DNA of 64,000 nt from Bacteroidetes bacterium GWF2_43_63 (GCA_001769275.1 MEOQ01000014.1:56495-120494), one strand, 5' to 3'; shown: positions 9,922-18,355, numbered from the stretch's first letter. The notes: a model not told the origin generated them from the sequence alone. A program made the numbers and translations.

Positions 9922-10954
9922 TGCACTTATTATTAATCGATAATTCGTTGAGCAAAGCAGACAGACTTAATGAGGCGCATCCGATTTGTTCGTCTGCTGC
10001 ACCATAATAAATATACAGCGTATCGTCAAACAATGCAGTACCAGTTGGAAACACCACGTTGTTTATTATTCCATTTAATTCCCAATCGTACTGCGGAGAA
10101 AACAAGGGATATGGAAGTCGTGAAAGTTCTTTAGAGGGATCCTCCAAATCGAGCAAAGCAGCACAGGCCGAATACACAAATCCCCGGCTCGTTTTTTCCA
10201 CTCCGTGATAAATCAACAACCATCCTTTTTCTGTTTCGATAGGCGGACAGCCGCCTCCGATATATCGAGATTCGTGTTTGTGGCGAGGATCCATAACAAT
10301 ATGATCTGGCAATGTCCTGTAATACTGCGCCCACCACTCGTGGGTGAGCTCGCTTAAATCGTCCACGCACACCAATTGAATTCCGGGTCTGACACGATGA
10401 AGAAAACATAGTTTATTGTTGATTCTGCGCGGGAAAAAAATAACGTTTTTATCCCACAGCAGAATTTTTGTTTTGATATTGTCGGCCTGATAATAAAACA
10501 AATGGTTTCGGTAATACTTTTTATTCACGCGCGGCGCCGATTCAAGCAGAAACACAAATTCGACATATGAAACCGGTGCAACAATAATCCCTTTCTTTTC
10601 AAAATGTATAAGATCGGTTGAAGTGGCCAAAGCTCCCTGTGCATTCACTCCATCATACGCCGTGTAAGTCAGATAATACAGATCATCAATTTTTGATATC
10701 CGCGCATCTTCAACACCATGAGATTCATAGTCGGCTTCAGCCACAATAATGGGTTTATCGCTCCGTTCGCGAATAGTCGTCGGGCCATCAAGTTTGCAAT
10801 AGCCAATCGTTGAAAAATTCCCATTTTGCACCGCCCGGTAAAACATGTGTATTGTGTTTCCATCCTGCATAATGGCAGGATTAAGAACGCCTTCGTTTTC
10901 AAATTCAAGGCCTGACTTTTTCAGCAGGATTCCTTCTTTTTTTACTTCTATCAT
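9908..10954 (-). CDS. GH130-family glycosidase/phosphorylase
   Basis: 348 residues, the usual GH130 length, with no signal peptide, so cytoplasmic. The five-blade family pattern is visible: FENEGVLNPAIMQDGNTIHMFYRA at the N-terminus, the catalytic-Asp motif as HGVEDARISK (family usually E-D-P-R, here Ala replaces Pro), YIGGGCPPIETEKGWLLIYHG in the middle and FPTGTALFDDTLYIYYGAAD near the end. Known GH130 enzymes phosphorolyse or hydrolyse beta-mannosides. Its start overlaps the AI-2E transporter stop by 4 nt, and its end overlaps the glycosyltransferase start by 14 nt, so all three are translationally coupled. Phosphorylase versus hydrolase activity is not settled by the sequence. Confidence 0.9.
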   Translation of the reverse strand: MIEVKKEGILLKKSGLEFENEGVLNPAIMQDGNTIHMFYRAVQNGNFSTIGYCKLDGPTTIRERSDKPIIVAEADYESHGVEDARISKIDDLYYLTYTAYDGVNAQGALATSTDLIHFEKKGIIVAPVSYVEFVFLLESAPRVNKKYYRNHLFYYQADNIKTKILLWDKNVIFFPRRINNKLCFLHRVRPGIQLVCVDDLSELTHEWWAQYYRTLPDHIVMDPRHKHESRYIGGGCPPIETEKGWLLIYHGVEKTSRGFVYSACAALLDLEDPSKELSRLPYPLFSPQYDWELNGIINNVVFPTGTALFDDTLYIYYGAADEQIGCASLSLSALLNELSINNKCNEKK

Positions 10955-12042
10955 TTGCTTGATTTTTTAATTTTTTTAAAGATTGGGGGCATGGTGTCCC
11001 CTAACAGAAATCCCCATGGTTTCAGCGATTCAATATGATCGCATATCAATTTTATAATCGCCAGTAAAGGAATCGACAGAAACATACCCGGGACACCCCA
11101 GATAATGTTTCCAACCAAAACGGCGATAATTGAAAACAGCGCATTGATTTTCACTTTTGATGCAACTATTCTCGGAACTATATAATTGTTGTCAATCAGC
11201 TGAATGACATAATAAATTACCATGACATAAACGGCATACCAGGGCGATGTTTTGGTTACCAGAGCAACCATCATTGGCAAAGCAACAGCAACTAATCCTC
11301 CGATATATGGAATGAGATTGAGCAATGCGCCAATTATTCCCAGCAGTAAAGCATATTCGATTCCGAGTAACAACAGTGCAATTATTTCGAGCGTTGCAAC
11401 AATCAGTATTTCCAGGGCAAGACCAACAAGATATTGTTGTATGACCGTTTTTATCTGAGTGATAATTTCGTTCACTTTGCTTTTGTTGTCACTGCCGAAA
11501 AGCCTGCGAATAAATTCAATCAGGATGGGCTGATAAAAAAGCAGCATAAATACATACACAGGAATCAGAAGAATCACCACGATGCTGTTTCCGATACCCA
11601 CCATCGTTTGGCTGAATGCTGAACCGCTCAACCCCAAAAGGTCGGTTTTGAATTCTGCCAGCCATGTACGAATACTTTGTTGGTTGATATCAAGATATCC
11701 TGCCAGCCAAACTATGAAATCTTCCGATGCTAAGGTCAGTTTTTCTATCAGCAATGGCCATGACTCACTCAAGCGCGCAACCTGCGATGCAATCAATATT
11801 CCAAGGAATGCGATGATCAGAAATGAAAGAAGCAAAGTGATAATAATGGAAATCACTCTGTTCAATTTTCTTCTGACAAAAAACTGCACCACCGGGTGCA
11901 GAACAATGGCAATAATTACTGCAAAAATGAACGGAACAATGATGCCTCTTGCAACGTAGAGCAATGCCAGCAACGCCACAAGACCGATAATAAAAATACC
12001 GGTCCTGTAGGTGAAACTAATTTTCGACTTCGTTGTTGTCAC
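10951..12042 (-). CDS. AI-2E family transporter / permease
   Basis: 363 residues with seven to eight hydrophobic helices: paired helices at the N-terminus, a long soluble stretch about 90-150, then a helix bundle ending with the conserved GALLNLIPYIGGLVAVALP and IWGVPGMFLSIPLLAI motifs. These define the AI-2E_transport (UPF0118) family. Members export AI-2 in E. coli or act as Na+/H+ antiporters in other bacteria, so the substrate is open. It overlaps the 122-residue gene upstream and the GH130 gene downstream by 4 nt each, so it belongs to the same operon. Confidence 0.92.
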   Translation of the reverse strand: MTTTKSKISFTYRTGIFIIGLVALLALLYVARGIIVPFIFAVIIAIVLHPVVQFFVRRKLNRVISIIITLLLSFLIIAFLGILIASQVARLSESWPLLIEKLTLASEDFIVWLAGYLDINQQSIRTWLAEFKTDLLGLSGSAFSQTMVGIGNSIVVILLIPVYVFMLLFYQPILIEFIRRLFGSDNKSKVNEIITQIKTVIQQYLVGLALEILIVATLEIIALLLLGIEYALLLGIIGALLNLIPYIGGLVAVALPMMVALVTKTSPWYAVYVMVIYYVIQLIDNNYIVPRIVASKVKINALFSIIAVLVGNIIWGVPGMFLSIPLLAIIKLICDHIESLKPWGFLLGDTMPPIFKKIKKSSK

Positions 12043-12407
12043 ATTTTGCTTTCTTTCTTTTTTATCAGGTTTGAAATAATATTGCCGATTCCCTTGGTTG
12101 CAGCAATTTGTAAAACAAGCCCCACGACTTTTCGCAGTGTGCCCGCCTGAGGACCGGCAACGACTTTTTTGACCAAAGAACCTGCAATCACTCCTGTGAC
12201 AGCACCCGCAAGATTACCCAATATGCCAACCGGCGACAAAACACTTTTTAATTTGTCTTTAATGAAATCGCCCGACATAACTGCGTCTGTTGCAATAACC
12301 AGTTCCTCGTTAAACAGAGCCTTTGCCTGCAGCAATGTTTCCTGCTGAAGTTTTATTGCCTCCTTCAGTTCTGTAGCCGGCGATGTTATAAGAGTTTCTT
12401 TCATCAC
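12039..12407 (-). CDS. Small hypothetical membrane-associated protein
   Basis: 122 residues that I do not recognise. It has a helical, charged N-terminal half (about 1-50: LKEAIKLQQETLLQAKALFNE). A glycine/valine-rich hydrophobic stretch follows (about 60-85), then a Lys-rich tail after a second hydrophobic segment. Two Met codons begin the frame, so the start may be 12407 or 12404. It overlaps both neighbours (holin-like and AI-2E genes) by 4 nt. The company of YtxH and holin-like proteins suggests an envelope-stress role, which is inference from context only. Confidence 0.75.
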   Translation of the reverse strand: MMKETLITSPATELKEAIKLQQETLLQAKALFNEELVIATDAVMSGDFIKDKLKSVLSPVGILGNLAGAVTGVIAGSLVKKVVAGPQAGTLRKVVGLVLQIAATKGIGNIISNLIKKKESKM

Positions 12408-12778
12408 ATTAGTTGTTTAATAAAAAAATTACGAATAACTTTTTTAATCAGTTTATTGAATGCAAGCTGATAAATAATGGCAGCAAAGCTGTAGAAACCT
12501 GCAAGAACAATGAAACCTAAGTACATGCTTTCCACAACAGTTCCAATATACAGTGCTGCTCCAATGTTCAGCAGCAGGAAAACAAAACAGCATAAAGCAA
12601 GGAAAACAATACTTGCGGCAGAGGAGGATGCTATTTCCGTTGCGGTATCGATGCCTTTCAGACGGGCAAGCTCCAGACGGGCCTTACCGAGATCCGTAAG
12701 TTTATCGAAAATCGCACTTATGTTAAGCGTCGTTCCATCTTTTTTTTCACAATTAATGTCTTTTTCATTTTCTTTCAT
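12404..12778 (-). CDS. Holin-X/Phage_holin_3_6-like membrane protein
   Basis: 124 residues: a short acidic N-terminus, an amphipathic helix (DLGKARLELARLKGIDTATE, about 30-50), two transmembrane helices (about 55-80 and 88-108) and a basic C-terminus. The pattern fits the putative holin-X family, which is common in bacterial chromosomes beside YtxH and stress genes and is usually not a phage lysis gene. No endolysin or other phage gene is nearby. It is 40 nt downstream of the YtxH gene and overlaps the next gene by 4 nt. Confidence 0.8.
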   Translation of the reverse strand: MKENEKDINCEKKDGTTLNISAIFDKLTDLGKARLELARLKGIDTATEIASSSAASIVFLALCCFVFLLLNIGAALYIGTVVESMYLGFIVLAGFYSFAAIIYQLAFNKLIKKVIRNFFIKQLM

Positions 12779-12818
12779 ATTGTCCTCCTTGCATGCTGCA
12801 ACTTAAATAAACAGTAAG

Positions 12819-13073
12819 CTATGCTTTCTTATGTGCTTTCTCTACAACATTTTCTTTTTCGGTTTCCTCTTCATCCTCAACAACGCTGAGCTTTTTCGAA
12901 ATGCCTTCGAACATTGCAGTCAGCTTTTCCTGAATGGCATCGACCAAATCGTTGCCTTTGTCTGCAATCTGCCCGCGGGTTTTTTCACCTTTTTGCGGAG
13001 CAACTAAAATACCGATGAGTGCGCCAACGGCTATACCAGCCACAACGCCTAAAATAACTTTTCCAGTTTCCAT
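12819..13073 (-). CDS. YtxH domain-containing stress protein
   Basis: 84 residues. One N-terminal transmembrane helix (GKVILGVVAGIAVGALIGILVAP, about 4-26) is followed directly by the family signature PQKGEKTRGQIADKG. Then comes an amphipathic helix and a very charged Glu/Lys tail. This is the YtxH (general stress, SigB-dependent in Bacillus) architecture. The biochemical role of the family is unknown. It lies 53 nt after a DUF5670 gene, in the same unit. Confidence 0.88.
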   Translation of the reverse strand: METGKVILGVVAGIAVGALIGILVAPQKGEKTRGQIADKGNDLVDAIQEKLTAMFEGISKKLSVVEDEEETEKENVVEKAHKKA

Positions 13074-13126
13074 GATTTTTGATTTTTTGTGTGTTTGTTT
13101 TTTTAATTCTTGAATTTTCGAAATTT

Positions 13127-13282
13127 TTAAAGTCTGTCAGACCCTCTGATAAGCCGCAATAAAACTGCGATAGCAGCAATTACCAGAAGAATGTGAATAA
13201 TGCCTCCGGTGTTATAGCCAAGATATCCAACAGCCCAGGCAATGATCAGAATTACGGCGATTATATACAGTAGATTTCCCAT
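13127..13282 (-). CDS. DUF5670 (lmo0937-type) 51-residue membrane protein
   Basis: The ATG at 13282 opens a 51-residue frame. It encodes two hydrophobic helices separated by the short GYNTGGIIH turn and ends LLRLIRGSDRL. This is the lmo0937/DUF5670 pattern (first helix, aromatic-Gly turn, I-H-x-L-L-V second helix, basic tail). It is a clear paralogue of the protein at 21994-22155 in the same island. Members often accompany CsbD and YtxH genes in stress clusters. The function is unknown. It starts 120 nt after the barrel gene at 13403, and a hairpin lies in between. Confidence 0.88.
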   Translation of the reverse strand: MGNLLYIIAVILIIAWAVGYLGYNTGGIIHILLVIAAIAVLLRLIRGSDRL

Positions 13283-13355
13283 TTGATAAATATTTTTTTG
13301 TGAGTTTTGTTACCGGATTTTTCTTTATCGTTGTTTAAACTTTGAGCCGAAAACC

Positions 13356-13384
13356 TTGCGACGCAGTATCAAACTGCATCGCAA
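13356..13384 (-). terminator. Stem-loop between the barrel gene and the DUF5670 operon
   Basis: Twelve-base arms (13356-13367 and 13373-13384) with one G-T pair enclose the loop ATCAA. On the minus strand it is followed by GGTTTTCGG rather than a long U-tract. It may therefore be a weak terminator or processing site that lowers expression of the seven downstream genes. Confidence 0.5.
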
Positions 13385-13402
13385 AGAGTGTGGCTAAAGG
13401 TG

Positions 13403-14041
13403 TTAGAAGCGGTATCCAATAGTTGCCTGATACCAAACATTTTTGTAACGTGGGGTTGTTGATGTTCCGTCACCGTTGTTGTTGAACAAATCCCAGCCAA
13501 CTCTGGCTCCCAATACAATATGACTGATAGTGATATCTACACCGCCTGTGACGCAGAATGTATTTTTGCGGATATTATCGTTTTCGAATTCTTCTTCCTG
13601 CTCAATGGTCATGGTGCTTGTGTGAAAAACATCTTTCCTGCTCAGAAGATAAGAATACTGTGGTCCGGCAACGATTGAAAAGAATTCGCTCGGTCTGAAT
13701 GCTACCATAAGTGGAATATCCAAATAGTTTGTTGTGCGTGTGAAGCTGTATTCACTGCCCAATACGCTTCCTGTTGCTTTGAAACCCTTCTGTGAAAAAA
13801 GTATTTCGGGCTGGATGCCTAAATATTCGCTCACGGGAATACAAACGAAGAGACCACTTGCTAAACCAAATTTTGCATCAGCGTCGAACTCCTCACCCTC
13901 ACTGTCATAAACATTGGAATAATTGAGCCCTATTTTTGCGCCAAATGTAAGACTGCTTCGCTTATCAATGCTCGATTCCTGCGCCTGGCCAAAACCAAAC
14001 ATGAATACGAATACTGAACTTAAAAGAATTAATTTTTTCAT
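13403..14041 (-). CDS. Outer membrane beta-barrel (PorT/OMP_b-brl-like) protein
   Basis: 212 residues. A signal peptide (residues 1-20, ending GQAQ) is followed by alternating strands opening SLTFGAKIGLNYSNVY, with YLGIQPEILFSQKGF, YLDIPLMVAFRP, FSIVAGPQYSYLL and a final aromatic strand YQATIGYRF. This is the pattern of the small Bacteroidota outer-membrane barrels (PF13568-like). Ligand or transport function is unknown. Its promoter carries the shared composite operator at 14080-14145, with 38 nt between the -7 element and the ATG. It is the first gene of the unit that continues to the glycosyltransferase. Confidence 0.9.
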   Translation of the reverse strand: MKKLILLSSVFVFMFGFGQAQESSIDKRSSLTFGAKIGLNYSNVYDSEGEEFDADAKFGLASGLFVCIPVSEYLGIQPEILFSQKGFKATGSVLGSEYSFTRTTNYLDIPLMVAFRPSEFFSIVAGPQYSYLLSRKDVFHTSTMTIEQEEEFENDNIRKNTFCVTGGVDITISHIVLGARVGWDLFNNNGDGTSTTPRYKNVWYQATIGYRF

Positions 14042-14079
14042 TGTTGTTGAATTTCATTTGTGAATGTGTTTTCACAATA

Positions 14080-14145
14080 CAAAGGTGCGTCGATATGGGT
14101 AAAAAAGCATTACACAACTATGCACTTTTGTTACATCATTCACAC
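14080..14145 (-). promoter_or_regulatory. Island operator/promoter copy 1 (barrel to glycosyltransferase unit)
   Basis: Gene orientation: GTGTGAATGATGTAAC (14145-14130), 14 nt, GTGTAA (14115-14110), 26 nt, then TTTG (14083-14080) of the -7 element CACCTTTG. Spacings are identical in the other six copies. The GTGTAA box sits just upstream of where a -33 TTTG would be. That and the imperfect -7 element suggest activator dependence. Confidence 0.85.
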
Positions 14146-14166
14146 AATTGCTCCACTATTGTGACT

Positions 14167-14357
14167 GTCTCAAAAGTGACTTCTGAAGCAAAAACAACAA
14201 CTTCATCAAGCGAACCAACCTTCAATAGTCCGGAATGCAATGAAGGACATGAAAGAGTCGTTTGTGCCGGAATCGTTGTTTTTGAGGCCATTTCGACGAT
14301 TCCATATCCGCCAGCTGGCGGACGATGGAATATCGAAACGATTTATAATTTTGAGAC
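14167..14357. repeat. Nested palindromic intergenic element
   Basis: The 421-bp gap 14042-14462 holds the copy 1 operator, this element and a terminator. Nested arms are 14167-14175 with 14349-14357 (9 bp), 14190-14198 with 14275-14283 (9 bp), and a near-palindrome at 14291-14338 centred on CCGCCAGCTGGCGG. It shares the word GCAAAAACAAC and its partner GTTGTTTTTG with the element at 23154-23316. I read it as a member of a degenerate dispersed repeat family. No coding potential is evident. Confidence 0.6.
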
Positions 14358-14370
14358 CGCCCCATCATTC

Positions 14371-14407
14371 AAAAAAAAAGCTGCCCGATATATTCAGACA
14401 GCTTTTT
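14371..14407 (-). terminator. Rho-independent terminator after the OmpA gene
   Basis: The stem AAAAAGCTG/CAGCTTTTT (14375-14383 with 14399-14407) has a 15-nt loop. It lies 55 nt past the OmpA-family stop on the minus strand and is followed by a run of U from the A-tract at 14371-14379. It separates the OmpA unit from the barrel unit. Confidence 0.8.
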
Positions 14408-14462
14408 ATAAATAATTAAGTGGAATTTCTTAAAACTACTATTATGCTATTTATCCGTGGGG

Positions 14463-16520
14463 TTATGGGATTAAATCTATGATTACAGTACGGTTGTAGA
14501 AGCGCTCTTCAGGATACTTGTTGTCGAAAGGTGCAGTGTTAGTGTCTTCACCCATTCCAAGTACAACAAATTTTACATCGCGGCGGTTGCTTGCAGCAAG
14601 TGCTTTTTGCATAATGCCTTTAACATCGTTTGCGCGCTCAAGCGAAAGCTTCTGATTGTAAGTCTCGTCACCAATCATATCGGTATGACCATGAATAGCC
14701 ACTGTTCCATTTTGTGGAATCTTGGGTACAATCACTTCTGTAATGTATTTTTCGTACATGGTAATGGCTTTCGATTCGTCAAAACCATACAGCACGCTGA
14801 ATCGCATTACTTCAGCATTGACAGGCGGAGCCCAGAGTACCATATGAACGGTCGTGTCTTTCTGAACAACAAATCCGTCTTTGGTTTTTCCGATCATTTT
14901 CACATTATAGGTTCCTTCTTTGTTGGCACCCATGATGGTTTTTCCCGGAATGGTAACATATTCGACTGTATAAGGACCGTATTTCTGAACATTGCCCTTG
15001 CTATCAGTAATTTCGGCAGACCATGATTCATAGGCCTCTTTTGAGCCATTGGCATAGAGCGAAACGTAACTGTCGATAGGAGCTTCTTCAACAACATTCA
15101 CAACAACTGGTTTGAGGGGAGCATCGGGTCCGCTCTGGAATTCCAGAAGCAAAACCGGGGAACTGCTTTCGATAGAGACCCTGCGGTCGCCCTGAAGAAT
15201 GAGTTCTGCATCTTGTGTTTGTCCGGCATGTTCAGAAGGGAGTTTAGGCTTGTCGCGGCCTTCGGTTGCAATTCGTGCAGGAGCAATCGAAAATACGTCT
15301 ACAAGGTACGATTTCACCGATTCGGCCATTTTTTGACCATCGGCAGGACCCTTTTCAGATGAACCAACCAATTTTATTGTTGTTGAAGGGTTCTTCAACA
15401 TACGATCGCCAAGAATATTGAGGATGTTGTAATAAACAATCATCTGACGTTCCGAACGACCTGAATAGTTTTCGGGAGTATTCAGTTCTACCTGATCTTC
15501 TCTGAAATCTTTAACCTCGTCTTTTTTCAGTTTCACATAACGGTTAGGAATTTCAGTTGATCCGATATCGAAGAAAACATAATTACGAATCGGGAAAACC
15601 TCTTTCACTCTGCGTTTTTCAGGAATGTTTTCGGGAGCATATACAGAGAAAGTAACATCCGATGTCACAACTTCCACATCGACTGGAGTGGTTACAATAG
15701 GATCATCAGACACTTTTTCTATTTTGTCCTTGATAGCATGACCTCTTCCGATTTTGATGGCAGCACCGGCTCTGATTGTAGTCACATTCCATGTCTCGAT
15801 GGAACGGGGATCCTGTCCGAAATAAGGATGAAACGACACGAATGGTGAAATCACCAGCTGCGTACGACTCATGTCTGATGTAAGCGGAATATCCCATCCT
15901 GCACCGATTTGCGCCGACACAAGGCTTGTGTTCATATTGCTGAAATCACCTTCCACATCGGGTCTTTGTTCCTGAGTAGGATAAGCCGGGTTGATACCCA
16001 AACTATAGGTAAACGATTTGTTTTGATTAAAAGCAAAGCGTGGTCCGCCAAAAAGATAAAAACCTGATTTGAACGGTGCGAACTTTAAACTGGGTTCAAC
16101 AGTGATGTAGGTAATTTTTGCATTTAAGTCAGCCGGGCAATTGCACGGGGTGCTTACCTGTTCGAATGTACCTTTACGACTGTCCCAGCCAGCTTGAATC
16201 ATGAATCCGAAGAGTGTTCCCGGACGATAAATTTCAATCATGGGTGCTGCAAACAGGCCCAGGCCCATACCTTCGTGAAAGGTTGTCGGGACGGTCAGAT
16301 CTGCATTCAGTTCCTGTGTTGATCCGTTGTAGAAATTAAGGTTTGCGCCACCAGCTACACCAAACCACCATAAAGGCTTTGTATATTGTGTTTCCTGTGC
16401 CTGAACCTGTGTCTGAATTCCAGCTATCATCAAAAAGATGACGGCGACTTTCAGAAAGTTCAGTATACTCGGGCGTCGCAAAAAAGTCGATTCCCGTTTT
16501 GAATGATTTATTGTTTTCAT
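14463..16520 (-). CDS. OmpA-family outer membrane / peptidoglycan-associated protein
   Basis: 685 residues: an extended N-terminus with a hydrophobic export segment (about 20-42, ending VQAQ), then a barrel-like region (about 50-260: WWFGVAGGANLNFY, FGFMIQAGWDSRKG, YLFGGPRFAFN, QIGAGWDIPL). A central region follows with OmpA-like traits (FPIRNYVFFDIGSTEIPNRY, VKLVGSSEKGPADGQKMAESV). A true OmpA domain ends the protein (about 580-685: VAIHGHTDMIGDETYNQKLSLERANDVKGIM). It should anchor the outer membrane to peptidoglycan. It starts 11 nt after the DUF3494 lipoprotein gene, so both share the operator at 18266. Confidence 0.9.
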   Translation of the reverse strand: MKTINHSKRESTFLRRPSILNFLKVAVIFLMIAGIQTQVQAQETQYTKPLWWFGVAGGANLNFYNGSTQELNADLTVPTTFHEGMGLGLFAAPMIEIYRPGTLFGFMIQAGWDSRKGTFEQVSTPCNCPADLNAKITYITVEPSLKFAPFKSGFYLFGGPRFAFNQNKSFTYSLGINPAYPTQEQRPDVEGDFSNMNTSLVSAQIGAGWDIPLTSDMSRTQLVISPFVSFHPYFGQDPRSIETWNVTTIRAGAAIKIGRGHAIKDKIEKVSDDPIVTTPVDVEVVTSDVTFSVYAPENIPEKRRVKEVFPIRNYVFFDIGSTEIPNRYVKLKKDEVKDFREDQVELNTPENYSGRSERQMIVYYNILNILGDRMLKNPSTTIKLVGSSEKGPADGQKMAESVKSYLVDVFSIAPARIATEGRDKPKLPSEHAGQTQDAELILQGDRRVSIESSSPVLLLEFQSGPDAPLKPVVVNVVEEAPIDSYVSLYANGSKEAYESWSAEITDSKGNVQKYGPYTVEYVTIPGKTIMGANKEGTYNVKMIGKTKDGFVVQKDTTVHMVLWAPPVNAEVMRFSVLYGFDESKAITMYEKYITEVIVPKIPQNGTVAIHGHTDMIGDETYNQKLSLERANDVKGIMQKALAASNRRDVKFVVLGMGEDTNTAPFDNKYPEERFYNRTVIIDLIP

Positions 16521-16531
16521 GGTAGTTTCAG

Positions 16532-18229
16532 TTATGGTTTGTTAATAATATTGGTGCTTGTCATCACTACTGCGCCATTGCGGGCCAGCATTCTGCCTTC
16601 AGCTGTGGCACCCGAATTCATGGTGATCGAAGTAAGTGCCAGCACATTTCCCTTAAAGGATGTAAAGTCACCAATGGTAGCTGAACTTCCAACCTGCCAG
16701 TAAACATTTTTAGCCTGGGCTCCGCCCGTCAGAATAACATTTCCGCCGGCTCCGCCAACTGTAGTAAAATCAGATGCAACCTGGAATATCCATCCGGCAT
16801 TAGCATCGCCCTGCGCATCCAGTGTCAGATCGCCCGATTGAATCAAAAGCGTTGATGTTGATTTATAAATTCCAGGGGCCAGGGTCATTCCACCTATGTC
16901 GCCCGAAACTGTAGCCGGTGCAGGTGACGAAGCGCCTTCGGCAAACAAATAAGCATCAGTAAGGTCTTGCTTTGCCTGAATCAGCATAGCTGCAACTCCA
17001 ACAGGAGTGAGGTCGTCAGAAGCATAGATAGCTCCGTTAACAACAATTGCGGGCGGGAATCCGGTAATCGAAGAACGAACACCAGGACTGATGCCGACAT
17101 TCATGTCGTTAATAACACTGAAACCAGCATTGTTGCTTACACCTACACCTGCAATGATACCAAAATCAGCAACGGTATTCAGATCAGGAAGAACCGGGCC
17201 TGTTGTTGCAATTGTATTGAAAGTCCATACATAATCACTTACCAGCGTTGTTCCGGCAAGATTCTCTGCAGCATTGGTGATTGTAGCGGTATATGTTGTA
17301 CCAGACAACAATAAATCGGTTGGAGTAAAAGTAGCTGTAACACCGGCATAGCTAATGATTCCGGGAATATTGACAACGCCATTGCTGACCGTAAATGAAG
17401 TGGCATCAATTGTTGCTCCGTTCATTGTTTCGCTGAAATCAGCGGTAATAATTTGATTTAATGGAACATCAATATCGAGGTTTGCAGGATCAGTCGATAT
17501 TACGGTCGGAGCAACAAGTGTTCCTGTCGTAAAAGTCCAGACATAATCTGCAGGGATTGGATCGCCAGCAGGATTTTCGGCACCGGTTGTAATGGTAGCC
17601 GTATATTCGGTGTTGGGGGTCAAATCTGCATTAGGATTATAAAAGGCAGTAGTGCCACTGTAAGTGACAACGCCTGGGATATTGGTTACACCATCCATTA
17701 AAGTAAATGTAGTTGTGTTGATTGTTGCGGCATTCATTGGCATATTGAAATTTGCCTCAACCGTTTTATTCAACACCACGCCGGTTTCAAGATCTGCAGG
17801 ATCTGTAGTAGTTACCATCGGTGCCAGTGTGGTGCCGGTGCTGAATGACCATACATAATCTGTCTGAAGATAGTTGCCATTTAAATCGCGCGCATCGGTT
17901 GTCACGGTTCCGGTATAAGTCGTGTTTGCAGTCAGAGGACTTCCGGGTGTGAATGTCGCCGTTGAATCATTATAGGAGTATGTTCCTGTCAGTACAGCTG
18001 TACTCCTGATAAAGAATGAAGCCGAAGTAATGGACGACGGGTCCATCTCTTCGTTGAATTTTACTGTGATCACCTGTGCCAGTGGTACACTCGTGGCCCC
18101 ATTGGCAGGAATTGTGGATACCACAATCGGGCAAACGCCTGTGATTTCAACGAAGTCATCTTTTTTACACCCCGCGAATAACACAATCGCACCCAAGAAT
18201 ATGGCTGCCATTAGAATTTTTGTTTTCAT
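16532..18229 (-). CDS. Lipoprotein with three Big_5 domains and an ice-binding-like DUF3494 domain
   Basis: 565 residues. A lipoprotein signal ends in the lipobox FAGC (Cys20). Three tandem Big_5 Ig-like domains follow (about 30-130, 135-235 and 238-340), each with the ATSVPLAQVITVKFNEEMD-type strand, T-x-T-TGT spacing and a closing DYVWSFSTGT or DYVWTF. The C-terminal DUF3494 domain (about 350-565) has LNTVADFGIIAGVGVSN, GIYKSTSTLLI, LDAQGDANAGWIFQV and NVYWQVGSSATIG. DUF3494 proteins form a beta-solenoid, and some bind ice while others act as adhesins. It is probably surface-exposed. It is first in a unit with the OmpA gene. Confidence 0.9.
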   Translation of the reverse strand: MKTKILMAAIFLGAIVLFAGCKKDDFVEITGVCPIVVSTIPANGATSVPLAQVITVKFNEEMDPSSITSASFFIRSTAVLTGTYSYNDSTATFTPGSPLTANTTYTGTVTTDARDLNGNYLQTDYVWSFSTGTTLAPMVTTTDPADLETGVVLNKTVEANFNMPMNAATINTTTFTLMDGVTNIPGVVTYSGTTAFYNPNADLTPNTEYTATITTGAENPAGDPIPADYVWTFTTGTLVAPTVISTDPANLDIDVPLNQIITADFSETMNGATIDATSFTVSNGVVNIPGIISYAGVTATFTPTDLLLSGTTYTATITNAAENLAGTTLVSDYVWTFNTIATTGPVLPDLNTVADFGIIAGVGVSNNAGFSVINDMNVGISPGVRSSITGFPPAIVVNGAIYASDDLTPVGVAAMLIQAKQDLTDAYLFAEGASSPAPATVSGDIGGMTLAPGIYKSTSTLLIQSGDLTLDAQGDANAGWIFQVASDFTTVGGAGGNVILTGGAQAKNVYWQVGSSATIGDFTSFKGNVLALTSITMNSGATAEGRMLARNGAVVMTSTNIINKP

Positions 18230-18265
18230 ATATTACATTTTATTGGTGAATAAGTTTTCACTCTA

Positions 18266-18331
18266 CAAAGGTGGCCACATATGGCAAAATACTTGTTATA
18301 CTTTCATTACAAAAAATTACATAATTCACAC
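18266..18331 (-). promoter_or_regulatory. Island operator/promoter copy 2 (DUF3494 lipoprotein-OmpA unit)
   Basis: Gene orientation: GTGTGAATTATGTAAT (18331-18316), 14 nt, GTATAA (18301-18296), 26 nt, TTTG (18269-18266) in CACCTTTG. It is the most divergent of the seven boxes (GTATAA for GTGTAA) but the spacing is exact. The ATG is 36 nt further on. Confidence 0.8.
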
Positions 18332-18355
18332 ATTACCTGTATTTTAATACCTATC

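Noticed and set aside
12404..12778. Phage holin suggesting a prophage
   Set aside because: The holin-X family is widespread in chromosomes. No endolysin, structural, integrase or attachment sequence is present, and neighbours are stress genes.
14041..14415. Plus-strand open frame in the 14.0-14.4 kb gap
   Set aside because: It crosses the operator, the nested palindrome and the terminator, and the translation is low-complexity with no recognisable domain.
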